6,836 nt of DNA, taken from the NCBI GenBank assembly GCA_003483645.1, contig DMYM01000177.1, forward strand, positions 1 through 6,836, written 5' to 3'. This document shows, piece by piece, positions 1 to 6,442 of the stretch. Position 1 is the stretch's first letter. The number at the start of each line of letters is the position of its first letter. Origin of the DNA: Verrucomicrobiales bacterium (lineage in GTDB: Bacteria > Verrucomicrobiota > Verrucomicrobiia > Verrucomicrobiales > Akkermansiaceae). Below the pieces are notes generated by a model. It did not search any database and was not told the DNA's origin. It worked only from the letters and a program-made list of their open reading frames with translations. The translations under genes were made by a program, and so were the position numbers.

Positions 1-486
1 TTCGGTCATCTGCGCAGTAGCCGTGTGATGGTGATAGGGGCGGGGGAGATGAGCCGCGCCACCGCCCGGAATCTGCTTTCGCGTGGAGCGCACAGCATCT
101 TCGTGACAAACCGCTCGTTCGAGAGGGCCGAGGAACTGGCGGCAGAACTGGACGGCGAAGCAGTGCGTTTTGACGACTGGCAGAACGCCTTGCAGGAAGT
201 GGATGTGGTGATTTCTTCCACCGGATCGCCGCACGCAGTGATGGATCGTGCGCATGTGGAAGCGGTGCGCCGTAAACGCCGCTATCGTCCGTTGTTCCTG
301 ATCGATATTGCGGTTCCGCGGGACATCGAACCGGAAGTGGGGGAAATCGAGGAGGTCTACCTCTACGACATCGACACCCTGAAGGAGATTGCGCAGGAAG
401 CAAAGGGACAGCGGGCGGAGCAGGTCAGGCTCTGCGAGAGGATCATTGACCAGGAACTGGTTGAGAGTGGATTGTTTGAACCGTGA
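1..486 (+). CDS. hemA: Glutamyl-tRNA reductase, C-terminal part (5' end outside window)
   Basis: This enzyme reduces glutamyl-tRNA with NADPH to glutamate-1-semialdehyde, the first committed step of C5-pathway tetrapyrrole synthesis in the cytoplasm. The frame is open from base 1, so the ATG at 25 is internal; the catalytic N-terminal domain with its active-site Cys lies to the left. Visible here is the NADPH-binding Rossmann domain: VMVIGAGEMSRATARNLLSRG near the start, the VTNRS strand, VVISSTGSPH, and the family block PLFLIDIAVPRDIEP followed by YLYDIDTL. A charged helix starts after this (KGQRAEQVRLCERIIDQE), but the protein ends 12 residues after it begins to resemble the linker, with the last residues LVESGLFEP. 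The roughly 100-residue helical dimerisation domain of typical GluTR is therefore missing. The stop TGA overlaps the start of hemC, so the two are translationally coupled. Family assignment is firm; whether the short end is natural is open. Confidence 0.93.
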   Translation, partial: FGHLRSSRVMVIGAGEMSRATARNLLSRGAHSIFVTNRSFERAEELAAELDGEAVRFDDWQNALQEVDVVISSTGSPHAVMDRAHVEAVRRKRRYRPLFLIDIAVPRDIEPEVGEIEEVYLYDIDTLKEIAQEAKGQRAEQVRLCERIIDQELVESGLFEP

Positions 487-1475
487 GCGAGAACGCAGGG
501 CAGGGAATGATCACGCTGGGAACGAGGGGGAGTGCCCTTGCCCTGGTCCAGGCCGGGATGGCCGAGGAGGCTCTGCGTGCGGCCTGGCCCGGACTTGAGA
601 TCCAGCGCCGGATCATCAAGACCACCGGCGATCGGCACACGGATGTTCCCCTGAGCGAGGTGGCGCAGGCCGGGTCTCTCGACAAGGGTGTCTTCATCAA
701 GGAACTGGAGGCGGCCCTGCAGGAGGGTGAAATCGATGTAGCGGTGCATAGTCTGAAGGACATGCCGAGTGTGCTGGAGGAAGGATTTGCCATTGTAGCA
801 GTCCTGCCCAGAGCCTCGCCCCGGGATGCCCTGATCACCAAGAAGGAGGGTGGCTTGAGTGATCTGGGCAAGGGTGCAACGGTGGCCACCAGTTCCGTGC
901 GCCGCCAGCGCCTGTTACAGTCGCTGCGCCCGGATCTGCGGGTGACTGATATCCGGGGGAATGTACCCACCAGGATCCGTAAGTTGCATGAGTCGGAAGA
1001 GATCGACGGGCTTCTGCTGGCCCAGGCGGGGCTGTCCCGGCTTGGACTGCTGAGGGACGGATTGGTAGAGAGTGAGGGGAAGGTGACCTACGTCGAGGAA
1101 CTGGACGAGAAGAGGTTTGTGCCTGCCGGGGGTCAGGGTGCGGTGGCCCTTGAGGTCCGGGCCGGTGATGCTGGGACAGTGTCGATCTGTGAAGCGGTGA
1201 ACGATGCAGAGTCCATGTTGACCGTGCGGGCGGAACGTAGTTTCCTCGCTCTCCTGGGGGCCGGGTGTGAGACCCCGGTGGGAGTGATCGGAAAGGTGAT
1301 GGGCAAGGATGACCCGGGTGCGGTGGCTGGTGACCTCCTGATGCGTGCGGTGCTGTTCGAGGACGGTGAATCCGAACCTCTGGAGGGCGTGGTGTCTGGA
1401 GCGAGGGAGGATGCCGGGGGACTGGCAGCAAGGCTGCTGGCGGAGCTGAAACGAGGCGGCGAACCTGAAAATTAA
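483..1475 (+). CDS. hemC: Porphobilinogen deaminase (hydroxymethylbilane synthase)
   Basis: The enzyme joins four porphobilinogen molecules into hydroxymethylbilane, the linear substrate of HemD, in the cytoplasm. The 330 residues cover the whole family (usually about 305-330). Near the N-terminus is LGTRGSALALVQ (12-23), then IIKTTGD, and HSLKDMP (89-95), whose Asp93 matches the catalytic Asp of E. coli HemC. The substrate and cofactor arginines sit in ATSSVRRQRLL (135-145) and DIRGNVPTRIRKL (156-168). ERSFLALLGAGCETPVG (251-267) holds Cys262, the attachment site of the dipyrromethane cofactor. The start is taken as GTG 483, which overlaps the hemA stop as GTGA; an in-frame ATG at 507 (residue 9) is the alternative and would still keep every motif. 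No Shine-Dalgarno sequence is seen before either, so coupling to hemA translation is likely. It sits between hemA and the cobA-hemD fusion, as expected for a biosynthetic operon. Confidence 0.96.
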   Translation: MSENAGQGMITLGTRGSALALVQAGMAEEALRAAWPGLEIQRRIIKTTGDRHTDVPLSEVAQAGSLDKGVFIKELEAALQEGEIDVAVHSLKDMPSVLEEGFAIVAVLPRASPRDALITKKEGGLSDLGKGATVATSSVRRQRLLQSLRPDLRVTDIRGNVPTRIRKLHESEEIDGLLLAQAGLSRLGLLRDGLVESEGKVTYVEELDEKRFVPAGGQGAVALEVRAGDAGTVSICEAVNDAESMLTVRAERSFLALLGAGCETPVGVIGKVMGKDDPGAVAGDLLMRAVLFEDGESEPLEGVVSGAREDAGGLAARLLAELKRGGEPEN

Positions 1476-1481
1476 GAATCG

Positions 1482-2996
1482 ATGACTGGCAAATGTTACC
1501 TTGTAGGGGCCGGCCCCGGAGACCCCGGCCTGCTCACCGTGAAGGGACGGGAGTGCCTCGCGAAGGCGGACGTGCTCATCTACGATGCGCTCAGCAGTGG
1601 GGAGTTCCTTCATTGGGTGCCCAAGGGTTGCGAGAAGATCTACGCCGGCAAGCGAGCGGCCGATCACGCCATCCCCCAGGAGGGGATCAACGCTCTGATC
1701 GTGGAGAAGGCGGGAGAAGGGAAGACGGTGGTGCGGCTGAAGGGCGGCGATCCCATGATCTTCGGGCGGGGTGGGGAAGAGGCGGCCGAGCTGGCTGAGG
1801 CGGGGGTGCCCTTCGAGATCGTGCCGGGAATTTCCTCGGCGATCGGCGGGGTCGCCTATGCCGGGATCCCGGTCACTCACCGCGATCACTGCTCCCAACT
1901 CACCATCTTCACCGGCCACGAGGATCCGACCAAGGAGGAAACCAGTCTCGACTATCGCAAACTGGCCGAGGCGGACGGCACCCGGGTTTTCCTCATGGGG
2001 ATCTCGCGGTTGGCTGAGATTACCGCTGCCTTGATCGAGCACGGAGCCGATCCCGGGACGCCCATGGCCCTGACGCGCTGGGTCACCACCGGACGGCAGC
2101 GCACCATCGAGGGCACGCTGGCCACCATGGCGGAGATCGCAGAGAAGGAACAGTTCAAGGCACCTGTCGTCGCGATCCTGGGAGAGGTGGTGAAGGAGCG
2201 TGCGAAGATCAACTGGTTTGAGTCGCGTCCCCTGTTCGGTCAGCGGGTGGTGGTGACCCGCACCCGGGAGCAGGCCGGGGAGTTGAGCGCGCGGTTGCTG
2301 GAACTGGGGGCGGATGTGGTCGAGTTGCCGACCATCCGTATCGAGCCGCCGGAGGACCCGGTGGAGTTTTCCCGACTGGTTGCCGACGCGCACACTTACG
2401 ACTGGGTGGTCTTTACCAGTCCCAACGGGGTGGAACGCTTTTTTGAGGCCTTTTATGCGGCCTACGATGACGCCCGTAGTTTCGGCAAACCAAAGATTGC
2501 CGCGATCGGGCCGGGAACAGCGAAGAAAATTGCAGAGTATCGCTTCGCCACCGACCTGCTTCCCGAGACCTTCGTGGCGGAGGGGCTGGTGGAGGCCTTC
2601 AGCAAGGAACACATCGAGAGCCAGACGGTTCTCTGGGTGAAAGCCGGGGAAACGCGTGATATCCTCTACGAGGAACTCATGGCCCAGGGGGCGATCGTGG
2701 ACAGGTGCATTGCCTATCGCAGCGTCCCGGAGACCGAGGATCCCACCGGGGCGGTGGAGCGTATCAGGGAAGAAGGGATGGATGTGATCACCTTCACGAG
2801 CGGCTCCACGGTGGAGGGTTTTCTTGCCCTCGGGTTGCCCTGGCCTGAAGGGTGCAAGGCGGCCAGTATCGGTCCCATCACCAGTGCGAAGTTGCGCGAA
2901 CACGGCCGGGAACCGGAGATTGAGGCGGCGCAAAGTGATCTCGCGGGACTGGTGCAGGCCATCGTGGAGGCATGTGGCAGGTCATCAGAAACCTGA
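1482..2996 (+). CDS. cobA-hemD: Fusion: uroporphyrinogen-III C-methyltransferase + uroporphyrinogen-III synthase
   Basis: A 504-residue bifunctional protein. Residues 1-243 are an S-adenosylmethionine-dependent uroporphyrinogen-III methyltransferase (SUMT) that makes precorrin-2 for siroheme or cobalamin: the glycine loop VGAGPGDPGLLT (8-19), VVRLKGGDPMIFGRGGEE (83-100), VPGISSAIGGVAYAGIPVTHR (114-134) and the late TGRQRTIEGTL block are all present. Residues 250-504 are HemD, which cyclises and inverts ring D of hydroxymethylbilane to give uroporphyrinogen III: VVVTRTREQAGEL (256-268), WVVFTSPNGVERFF (308-321), AAIGPGTAKKI (340-350), LPETFVAEGLVEAF, VITFTSGSTVEGF and ASIGPITSAKLREHG. HemD thus makes the substrate of its own fused partner. 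The siroheme-type dehydrogenase/ferrochelatase part of CysG is absent. The ATG lies 6 nt after the hemC stop, without a clear Shine-Dalgarno sequence. Such fusions are known in several phyla; the domain calls are firm. Confidence 0.95.
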   Translation: MTGKCYLVGAGPGDPGLLTVKGRECLAKADVLIYDALSSGEFLHWVPKGCEKIYAGKRAADHAIPQEGINALIVEKAGEGKTVVRLKGGDPMIFGRGGEEAAELAEAGVPFEIVPGISSAIGGVAYAGIPVTHRDHCSQLTIFTGHEDPTKEETSLDYRKLAEADGTRVFLMGISRLAEITAALIEHGADPGTPMALTRWVTTGRQRTIEGTLATMAEIAEKEQFKAPVVAILGEVVKERAKINWFESRPLFGQRVVVTRTREQAGELSARLLELGADVVELPTIRIEPPEDPVEFSRLVADAHTYDWVVFTSPNGVERFFEAFYAAYDDARSFGKPKIAAIGPGTAKKIAEYRFATDLLPETFVAEGLVEAFSKEHIESQTVLWVKAGETRDILYEELMAQGAIVDRCIAYRSVPETEDPTGAVERIREEGMDVITFTSGSTVEGFLALGLPWPEGCKAASIGPITSAKLREHGREPEIEAAQSDLAGLVQAIVEACGRSSET

Positions 2997-3126
2997 TTCG
3001 GCGTTCGTCCGGGGGTCTTCGGTCCTGGGGACGGTTGCTCCCCGGGATCCGGTCGCGGACTGTCATCGCGACTCAACCGGAAACCCTGATCTGGTAATTC
3101 TCATGCGTCCATAGCAAGCTTGGGTC
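2997..3126 (+). terminator. Structured spacer after the hem operon, possible terminator
   Basis: This 130-nt spacer separates the operon stop from the protease start. It holds two inverted repeats: CCGGGG at 3009-3014 with CCCCGG at 3040-3045, enclosing a smaller GTCC/GGAC pair (3022-3025 with 3029-3032); and TCCGGT at 3048-3053 with ACCGGA at 3076-3081, with an alternative inner pair TCGCG (3053-3057) and CGCGA (3067-3071). Neither is followed by a run of T, so an intrinsic terminator is only a possibility. I see no convincing -35/-10 pair for the protease in the remaining 45 bases, though TAATTC at 3094 is a weak -10-like string. Confidence 0.35.
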
Positions 3127-4155
3127 ATGCATTCAGCTTCAAGGAGTATGAGGTGCGGCCTGGCGGTGGTGGGTCTGTGGTTGTTTCTTTTGCCGGATGC
3201 AACGGGCATCATAATCCGGGATGACCGGCCCGATTCCGACTACGTGGTTGCCGATTCCGACTATCCGGCCCTGGTCGATCTCATCGAGAGGGGTGACTGC
3301 ATCGCCACCCTGGTGCACGAGTCCTACCTGCTTACCGTGGCTCACTGTGCGGCGGAAGTGAATGTGGGCAAGATGCTCCAGGTTAATGGAGTGGCGTACA
3401 CGGTGGCGGAAGTCATTCTTCACCCCCGGTGGAACCGGAGGCGTGATGACTACGACATTGCTCTTGTGCGACTGGCGGAACCAGTGAAGGGAGTCACTCC
3501 CCTTCCGATCTACCGGGGACCGGAGGAAACCGGCTCTCTCATCACCCTTGTCGGTCGGGGTGATAGCGGAACCGGGGTGCGGGGGGAGCGTGGGGCCAGC
3601 AACGACGGCAAATTGCGCAAGTGCACCAATGTCGTCAGTCAGGTCAACGACCACTTCATCGAGATTTTCTTCGAACGTCCGGGGGAGGAGGGGATTACCG
3701 CGTTGGAAGGCGTAGGAGCCGCGGGCGACAGCGGGTGCCCGGCCTTTATCGAGGTCGATGGGGTTGCCCATATCGCGGGACTTAATTCCTGGGGTGACGG
3801 TCCGAGAGGGGTAAGGGTTGGCCAGTACGGAGCCTATGACTACCAGACCCGGGTGACCCACTACCTCGAGTGGTTGGACAGCGTGGTGGATTTTCCCGAT
3901 CCCCCCGCCGTGCGGACCGCGCTTTCCATCATGGATCTCAGTCCTGTTTTTCCTGCTCTCGGTTCCTTGGAAGGAATCTCCCTGACCTTCACCACTGCTA
4001 TCGGCAAGTCCTATACTGTCGAGCAATCCCCCGGCCTGGTGAGTTGGCGGGTCCGGCAGTCCGGGATCCAGGGAACCGGTTCCCCGGTGAGGATTATTCT
4101 TCCTGCCGAACCGGAGAGCTGGCGGGCACGATTCTGGCGTGTCCGGGAAGAGTGA
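3127..4155 (+). CDS. Secreted chymotrypsin-fold serine protease (S1 family)
   Basis: A 342-residue predicted exported endopeptidase. Residues 8-27 (MRCGLAVVGLWLFLLPDATG) form a basic-then-hydrophobic signal peptide. The triad is intact: His73 in LLTVAHC (68-74), Asp110 in YDIALVRL (109-116), Ser202 in GDSGCP (200-205); SWG (221-223) matches the substrate-binding strand. Cys58/Cys74 fit the classical histidine-loop disulfide; Cys166 and Cys204 are the other two cysteines of the mature part. Counting six residues before Ser202 gives Val196, not Asp, so trypsin-like Arg/Lys specificity is not expected. GDSG also occurs at 145-148, but there it is not in catalytic context. Residues 265-342 are a separate tail with GKSYTVEQSPGLVSW and FWRVREE, typical of secreted verrucomicrobial proteins. 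The start is uncertain: ATG 3127 is used, but in-frame ATG 3148 follows AAGGAG (3141-3146) by only 1 nt. Its substrate cannot be told from sequence. Confidence 0.87.
   Translation: MHSASRSMRCGLAVVGLWLFLLPDATGIIIRDDRPDSDYVVADSDYPALVDLIERGDCIATLVHESYLLTVAHCAAEVNVGKMLQVNGVAYTVAEVILHPRWNRRRDDYDIALVRLAEPVKGVTPLPIYRGPEETGSLITLVGRGDSGTGVRGERGASNDGKLRKCTNVVSQVNDHFIEIFFERPGEEGITALEGVGAAGDSGCPAFIEVDGVAHIAGLNSWGDGPRGVRVGQYGAYDYQTRVTHYLEWLDSVVDFPDPPAVRTALSIMDLSPVFPALGSLEGISLTFTTAIGKSYTVEQSPGLVSWRVRQSGIQGTGSPVRIILPAEPESWRARFWRVREE
3599..3663 (+). repeat. 65-bp direct repeat, internal copy (inside protease gene)
   Basis: These 65 bases encode Asn159-Glu179 of the protease plus two bases of the codon before, in the strand region ahead of the catalytic serine. 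They recur exactly at 6772-6836. In this copy the reading frame is continuous and makes good family sense, so this is the genuine one. Confidence 0.95.
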
Positions 4156-4162
4156 AAGGAAG

Positions 4163-4202
4163 AGGGTCCCCCTTGGGCGTTTATCCCAAAAGGGGGCTCC
4201 CC
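4163..4202 (+). terminator. Hairpin after the serine protease gene
   Basis: Starting 8 nt after the protease stop, CCCCCTTGGG (4168-4177) pairs with CCCAA..GGGGG (4185-4196), with a 7-nt loop (4178-4184) and a two-A bulge. The outer GGG (4164-4166) can add to CTCCC (4197-4201) with a mismatch. The structure is stable, but a C/A-rich stretch rather than a T-run follows. It fits a transcript-end or RNA-stability hairpin for the + strand gene; intrinsic termination is an inference. Confidence 0.5.
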
Positions 4203-4239
4203 AACCCCGCCGCAGCCGTTTGCAGCCTGGGCAATCAGG

Positions 4240-4260
4240 GCGGGCAACCGATATGCCCGC
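4240..4260 (-). terminator. Hairpin directly after the flotillin stop codon
   Basis: GCGGGCA (4240-4246) and TGCCCGC (4254-4260) form a perfect 7-bp stem with a 7-nt loop. On the minus strand it starts on the base after the flotillin TAA (4263-4261). There is no T-run beyond it. It faces the protease hairpin across 37 bases, so each convergent gene has its own 3' hairpin. Confidence 0.5.
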
Positions 4261-5769
4261 TTATTCCGTTTCAGGGGTCTCCCCGTCGTCAGCGCTATCC
4301 TCCACCACCTCGAACGGCGCCTCCGGGGGCGGAACCTGCTTGGCCTTCTTGATGATCCGGGCCGCTTCGTCGGGGTTATCGGTCAGCTTGCCCAGGAACT
4401 CAGGCAACTCGATTCCGACGTTCCGGGTGAGCTGATGCAGCGGAGGTAATGCCCCCACGAGACCGGAGACAAATTCCGCGGTATCATTCTTCCCGTTATT
4501 TCCCTTTCCGCCCGAGTCCCACACCGTGACGGAGTCAATCTTGAGGTTGGCAATGGCCTTCACCTGTTCCTCGATGAGGGCTGGCAACTGTTCGGTGACA
4601 AGGAGCAGGGTGGCGTCATCGGCTCCCCCTCCGGAAGCCTTGACGATATCCCCGAAGCCCTGCGCCTTGCTCTGCAGGGTGGCGAGGGTTCCCCGGGCCT
4701 CGGCCTCCATCACCGACTGGATGCCGTCGGCCTCGCCCTTCTTGAGCCGACGGATTTTCTCGGCCTCAGCCTCGGCAAGGGTTTCGATCTTGGACTTCTC
4801 GATCTCGGCGGGGATCACGATGTTGGCATGCTGGGTGGCTTTCTCCCGCAGGGCACGGGCGCTCTCGGCCTTCTGCTCGGAACCATAAGCCTCCTCCAGG
4901 GCCTGAGCGGCCTTGACCTTCTCGGCAGCTCCTGCCAGGCGCTCCGCCTCGGCTTCCTGCTCGCGCCGACCCGCGTCCGATTTCGCCACCTTGATCTTGG
5001 CGATGTTCTCCCCTTCAACAGCCGTTGCCTGGGCGGCAGCGACCTGCACGCGCTGCTCCCGTTCGGCGTCATTCGCACCGATCTCACCATCCCGCACCTG
5101 TTGGGCCACACTGATCTTGGCCTCATTGATTGCCCGCGCGGCGGCCTCCTTTCCAAGGGCCTCGATGTAACCGGACTCGTCGGTAACGTCCTGGATATTC
5201 ACGTTGATCAGGCCCAGGCCGATCTTGGTCAGTTCGACCTCCACCCCGGCGGTGATCTTCTCGATCAGGAGGTCACGGTCGGCGTTGATGGACTCAATGT
5301 CCATGGTGGCAATGACCACCCGCATCTGTCCGAAGATGATATCCTGCCCGAGGAGTCGGATCTGGTCGAGGTTGAGCCCCAGCAGACGTTCGGCGGCGTT
5401 CTCCATCACGCCCTTCTCAGTGGAGATGCCGACGGTGAAGGTGGAGGGGGTAGTGACCCGGATGTTCTGCTTGGAAAGTGCCCCCTCGAGCTTGATGTCA
5501 ATGGGGATGGGAGTGAGGTCAAGAAACTGGAAGTCCTGGAACAGGGGCACAACGAATGCCGCCCCCCCATGGACACACTTGGAGGATCCTCCGCCCTTGG
5601 TCTTACCGTAGATCACAAGGATCCGGTCCGAGGGACAGCGCTTGTATCGTGAAAAGAAAAAGACCAGCGTTCCGAGGCCCACAATGATGAGGGAAACAAT
5701 CCCGATCAGCAGGAAGGTGCCACCGGTGCCGGCTTGTGCGAGAGGTGAGATGATGTCGATTGTGCTCAT
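4261..5769 (-). CDS. Flotillin/YqiK-type SPFH membrane scaffold protein
   Basis: A 502-residue flotillin-like protein, expected to oligomerise at the inner membrane and organise membrane microdomains. Residues 17-40 (TFLLIGIVSLIIVGLGTLVF onward) are one N-terminal membrane segment followed by a basic RYKRC. The SPFH domain spans about 43-200: RILVIYGKTKGG, CVHGGAAFVVPLFQDF, FLDLTPIPIDI and the late GLGLINVNIQDVTD. Residues 205-365 are a long Ala/Glu-rich coiled coil with several EAE repeats, the flotillin hallmark. ATLLLVTEQLP and AIANLKIDSVTVWDSGGKG (406-424) match the conserved flotillin C-terminal part, and the last 25 residues are proline-rich and acidic. The frame is open up to 6051, but that part overlaps the upstream gene in another frame, so ATG 5769 is the start. 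The 31-nt leader has no Shine-Dalgarno sequence. Lying downstream of an NfeD-like gene matches the yuaF-yuaG (floT) order of Bacillus subtilis. Confidence 0.93.
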   Translation of the reverse strand: MSTIDIISPLAQAGTGGTFLLIGIVSLIIVGLGTLVFFFSRYKRCPSDRILVIYGKTKGGGSSKCVHGGAAFVVPLFQDFQFLDLTPIPIDIKLEGALSKQNIRVTTPSTFTVGISTEKGVMENAAERLLGLNLDQIRLLGQDIIFGQMRVVIATMDIESINADRDLLIEKITAGVEVELTKIGLGLINVNIQDVTDESGYIEALGKEAAARAINEAKISVAQQVRDGEIGANDAEREQRVQVAAAQATAVEGENIAKIKVAKSDAGRREQEAEAERLAGAAEKVKAAQALEEAYGSEQKAESARALREKATQHANIVIPAEIEKSKIETLAEAEAEKIRRLKKGEADGIQSVMEAEARGTLATLQSKAQGFGDIVKASGGGADDATLLLVTEQLPALIEEQVKAIANLKIDSVTVWDSGGKGNNGKNDTAEFVSGLVGALPPLHQLTRNVGIELPEFLGKLTDNPDEAARIIKKAKQVPPPEAPFEVVEDSADDGETPETE

Positions 5770-5800
5770 GGTTGTTGTTCTTGATTGTTGTTCTTGATTG
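5770..5800 (-). repeat. Tandem 13-bp duplication filling the nfeD-flotillin spacer
   Basis: The 31-nt gap between the nfeD-like stop and the flotillin ATG is two perfect copies of a 13-bp unit (TTGTTCTTGATTG on the + strand, 5775-5787 and 5788-5800) plus five bases. Read in the mRNA sense the unit is CAATCAAGAACAA, A/C-rich and without G-rich ribosome-binding signals, so the leader should be unstructured. Confidence 0.9.
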
Positions 5801-6442
5801 TCAGGAGGGGAGGTCGTCGTTTCCGGGTTCCGGACCGGTTGCCTCTTCCGGGGCGTCCTCCCTGGGGGATGGGTCCAGCGTTTCCACGAGGAGCGTTCTT
5901 TCATCCACCAGTTCGACCACCTTGACGGCGGTCCGGTTCTCGATGCGCTCTTCGTTGTCGCTGAGCGCCCTGACGGTCGTCGTGCGCCCCTGGACGAGAA
6001 CTTCGATCTGACCGAGGCCCTGCCGTCGTGGGGGGATGGGGACATAGACACTGCCGATCTGGTTGATGGCGTTGTTGTAGTCCATGGTGCCCTCCGAGCG
6101 CAGACTATAAAGCCAGTGCATCAGTCCTACGAAGCCGACCAGCACCGCCACCCCGACGAGGGTTGCGGTCAGGACGGACATCAGGAGGGAATTTCCCCCG
6201 TCGAGCATGGCGGCTCCGGTCCATCCGAATCCGGTGAAGAAGGCTCCGATTCCCCGGATCGAGAACATTCCAGTGGCTCCCCCTTCCCCGACATCAAGAT
6301 CGAAATCGGGAATATCAAAAGCCCCGCCCATCAGGATGAAGATCATCTGGAGGAAAAGAACCGCGCTGGATGCGATCCCGATCGTCACGAAGGTCTGCAT
6401 CCCTTCGGGTTCCAAGTTGAGCCACCAGTCGAGCATTTTCAT
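5801..6442 (-). CDS. NfeD/YuaF-like membrane protein with OB-fold domain
   Basis: A 213-residue membrane protein of the NfeD-like group that accompanies flotillins. Hydrophobic segments lie at about 17-38 (FVTIGIASSAVLFLQMIFIL), 59-80 (a Gly/Phe-rich stretch with FFTGFGWTGAAML) and 86-113 (LMSVLTATLVGVAVLVGFVG). Between the first two is an acidic loop, DIPDFDLDVGEGG. Residues about 124-188 form a soluble beta-rich domain: IGSVYVPIPPRRQGLGQIEVLVQGR, RALSDNEERI and AVKVVELVDERTLLVE, the pattern of the YuaF/NfeD OB fold. The last 25 residues are acidic and proline-rich. The start is chosen at ATG 6442 because MKMLDWWLNLEP resembles the family N-terminus just before the first helix; ATG 6436, ATG 6487 (CAAAGG abutting it) and TTG 6496 are in-frame alternatives. 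It is the first gene of the pair with flotillin and probably acts with it in the membrane, which is inferred from known yuaF-floT partnerships. Confidence 0.85.
   Translation of the reverse strand: MKMLDWWLNLEPEGMQTFVTIGIASSAVLFLQMIFILMGGAFDIPDFDLDVGEGGATGMFSIRGIGAFFTGFGWTGAAMLDGGNSLLMSVLTATLVGVAVLVGFVGLMHWLYSLRSEGTMDYNNAINQIGSVYVPIPPRRQGLGQIEVLVQGRTTTVRALSDNEERIENRTAVKVVELVDERTLLVETLDPSPREDAPEEATGPEPGNDDLPS

Noticed and set aside
915..2933. 672-codon open frame on the minus strand across hemC and cobA-hemD
   Set aside because: It is antisense to two genes with clear family motifs, its protein is rich in Arg, His, Pro and Gly without recognisable domains, and long open antisense frames are expected in GC-rich coding DNA.
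3559..3573. Second GDSG motif in the protease as a possible duplicate active site
   Set aside because: It lies at residues 145-148, before the strand leading to the true GDSGCP, and lacks the surrounding serine-loop pattern; the match is probably by chance in a Gly-rich loop.
3139..4026. 295-codon minus-strand frame opposite the protease
   Set aside because: It is antisense to an intact catalytic triad gene and has no recognisable motif of its own.
5770..6051. N-terminal extension of the flotillin frame to 6051
   Set aside because: It overlaps the nfeD-like gene in another frame and gives a Ser/Arg/Pro-rich peptide without family similarity; the natural start is ATG 5769, just before the membrane segment.
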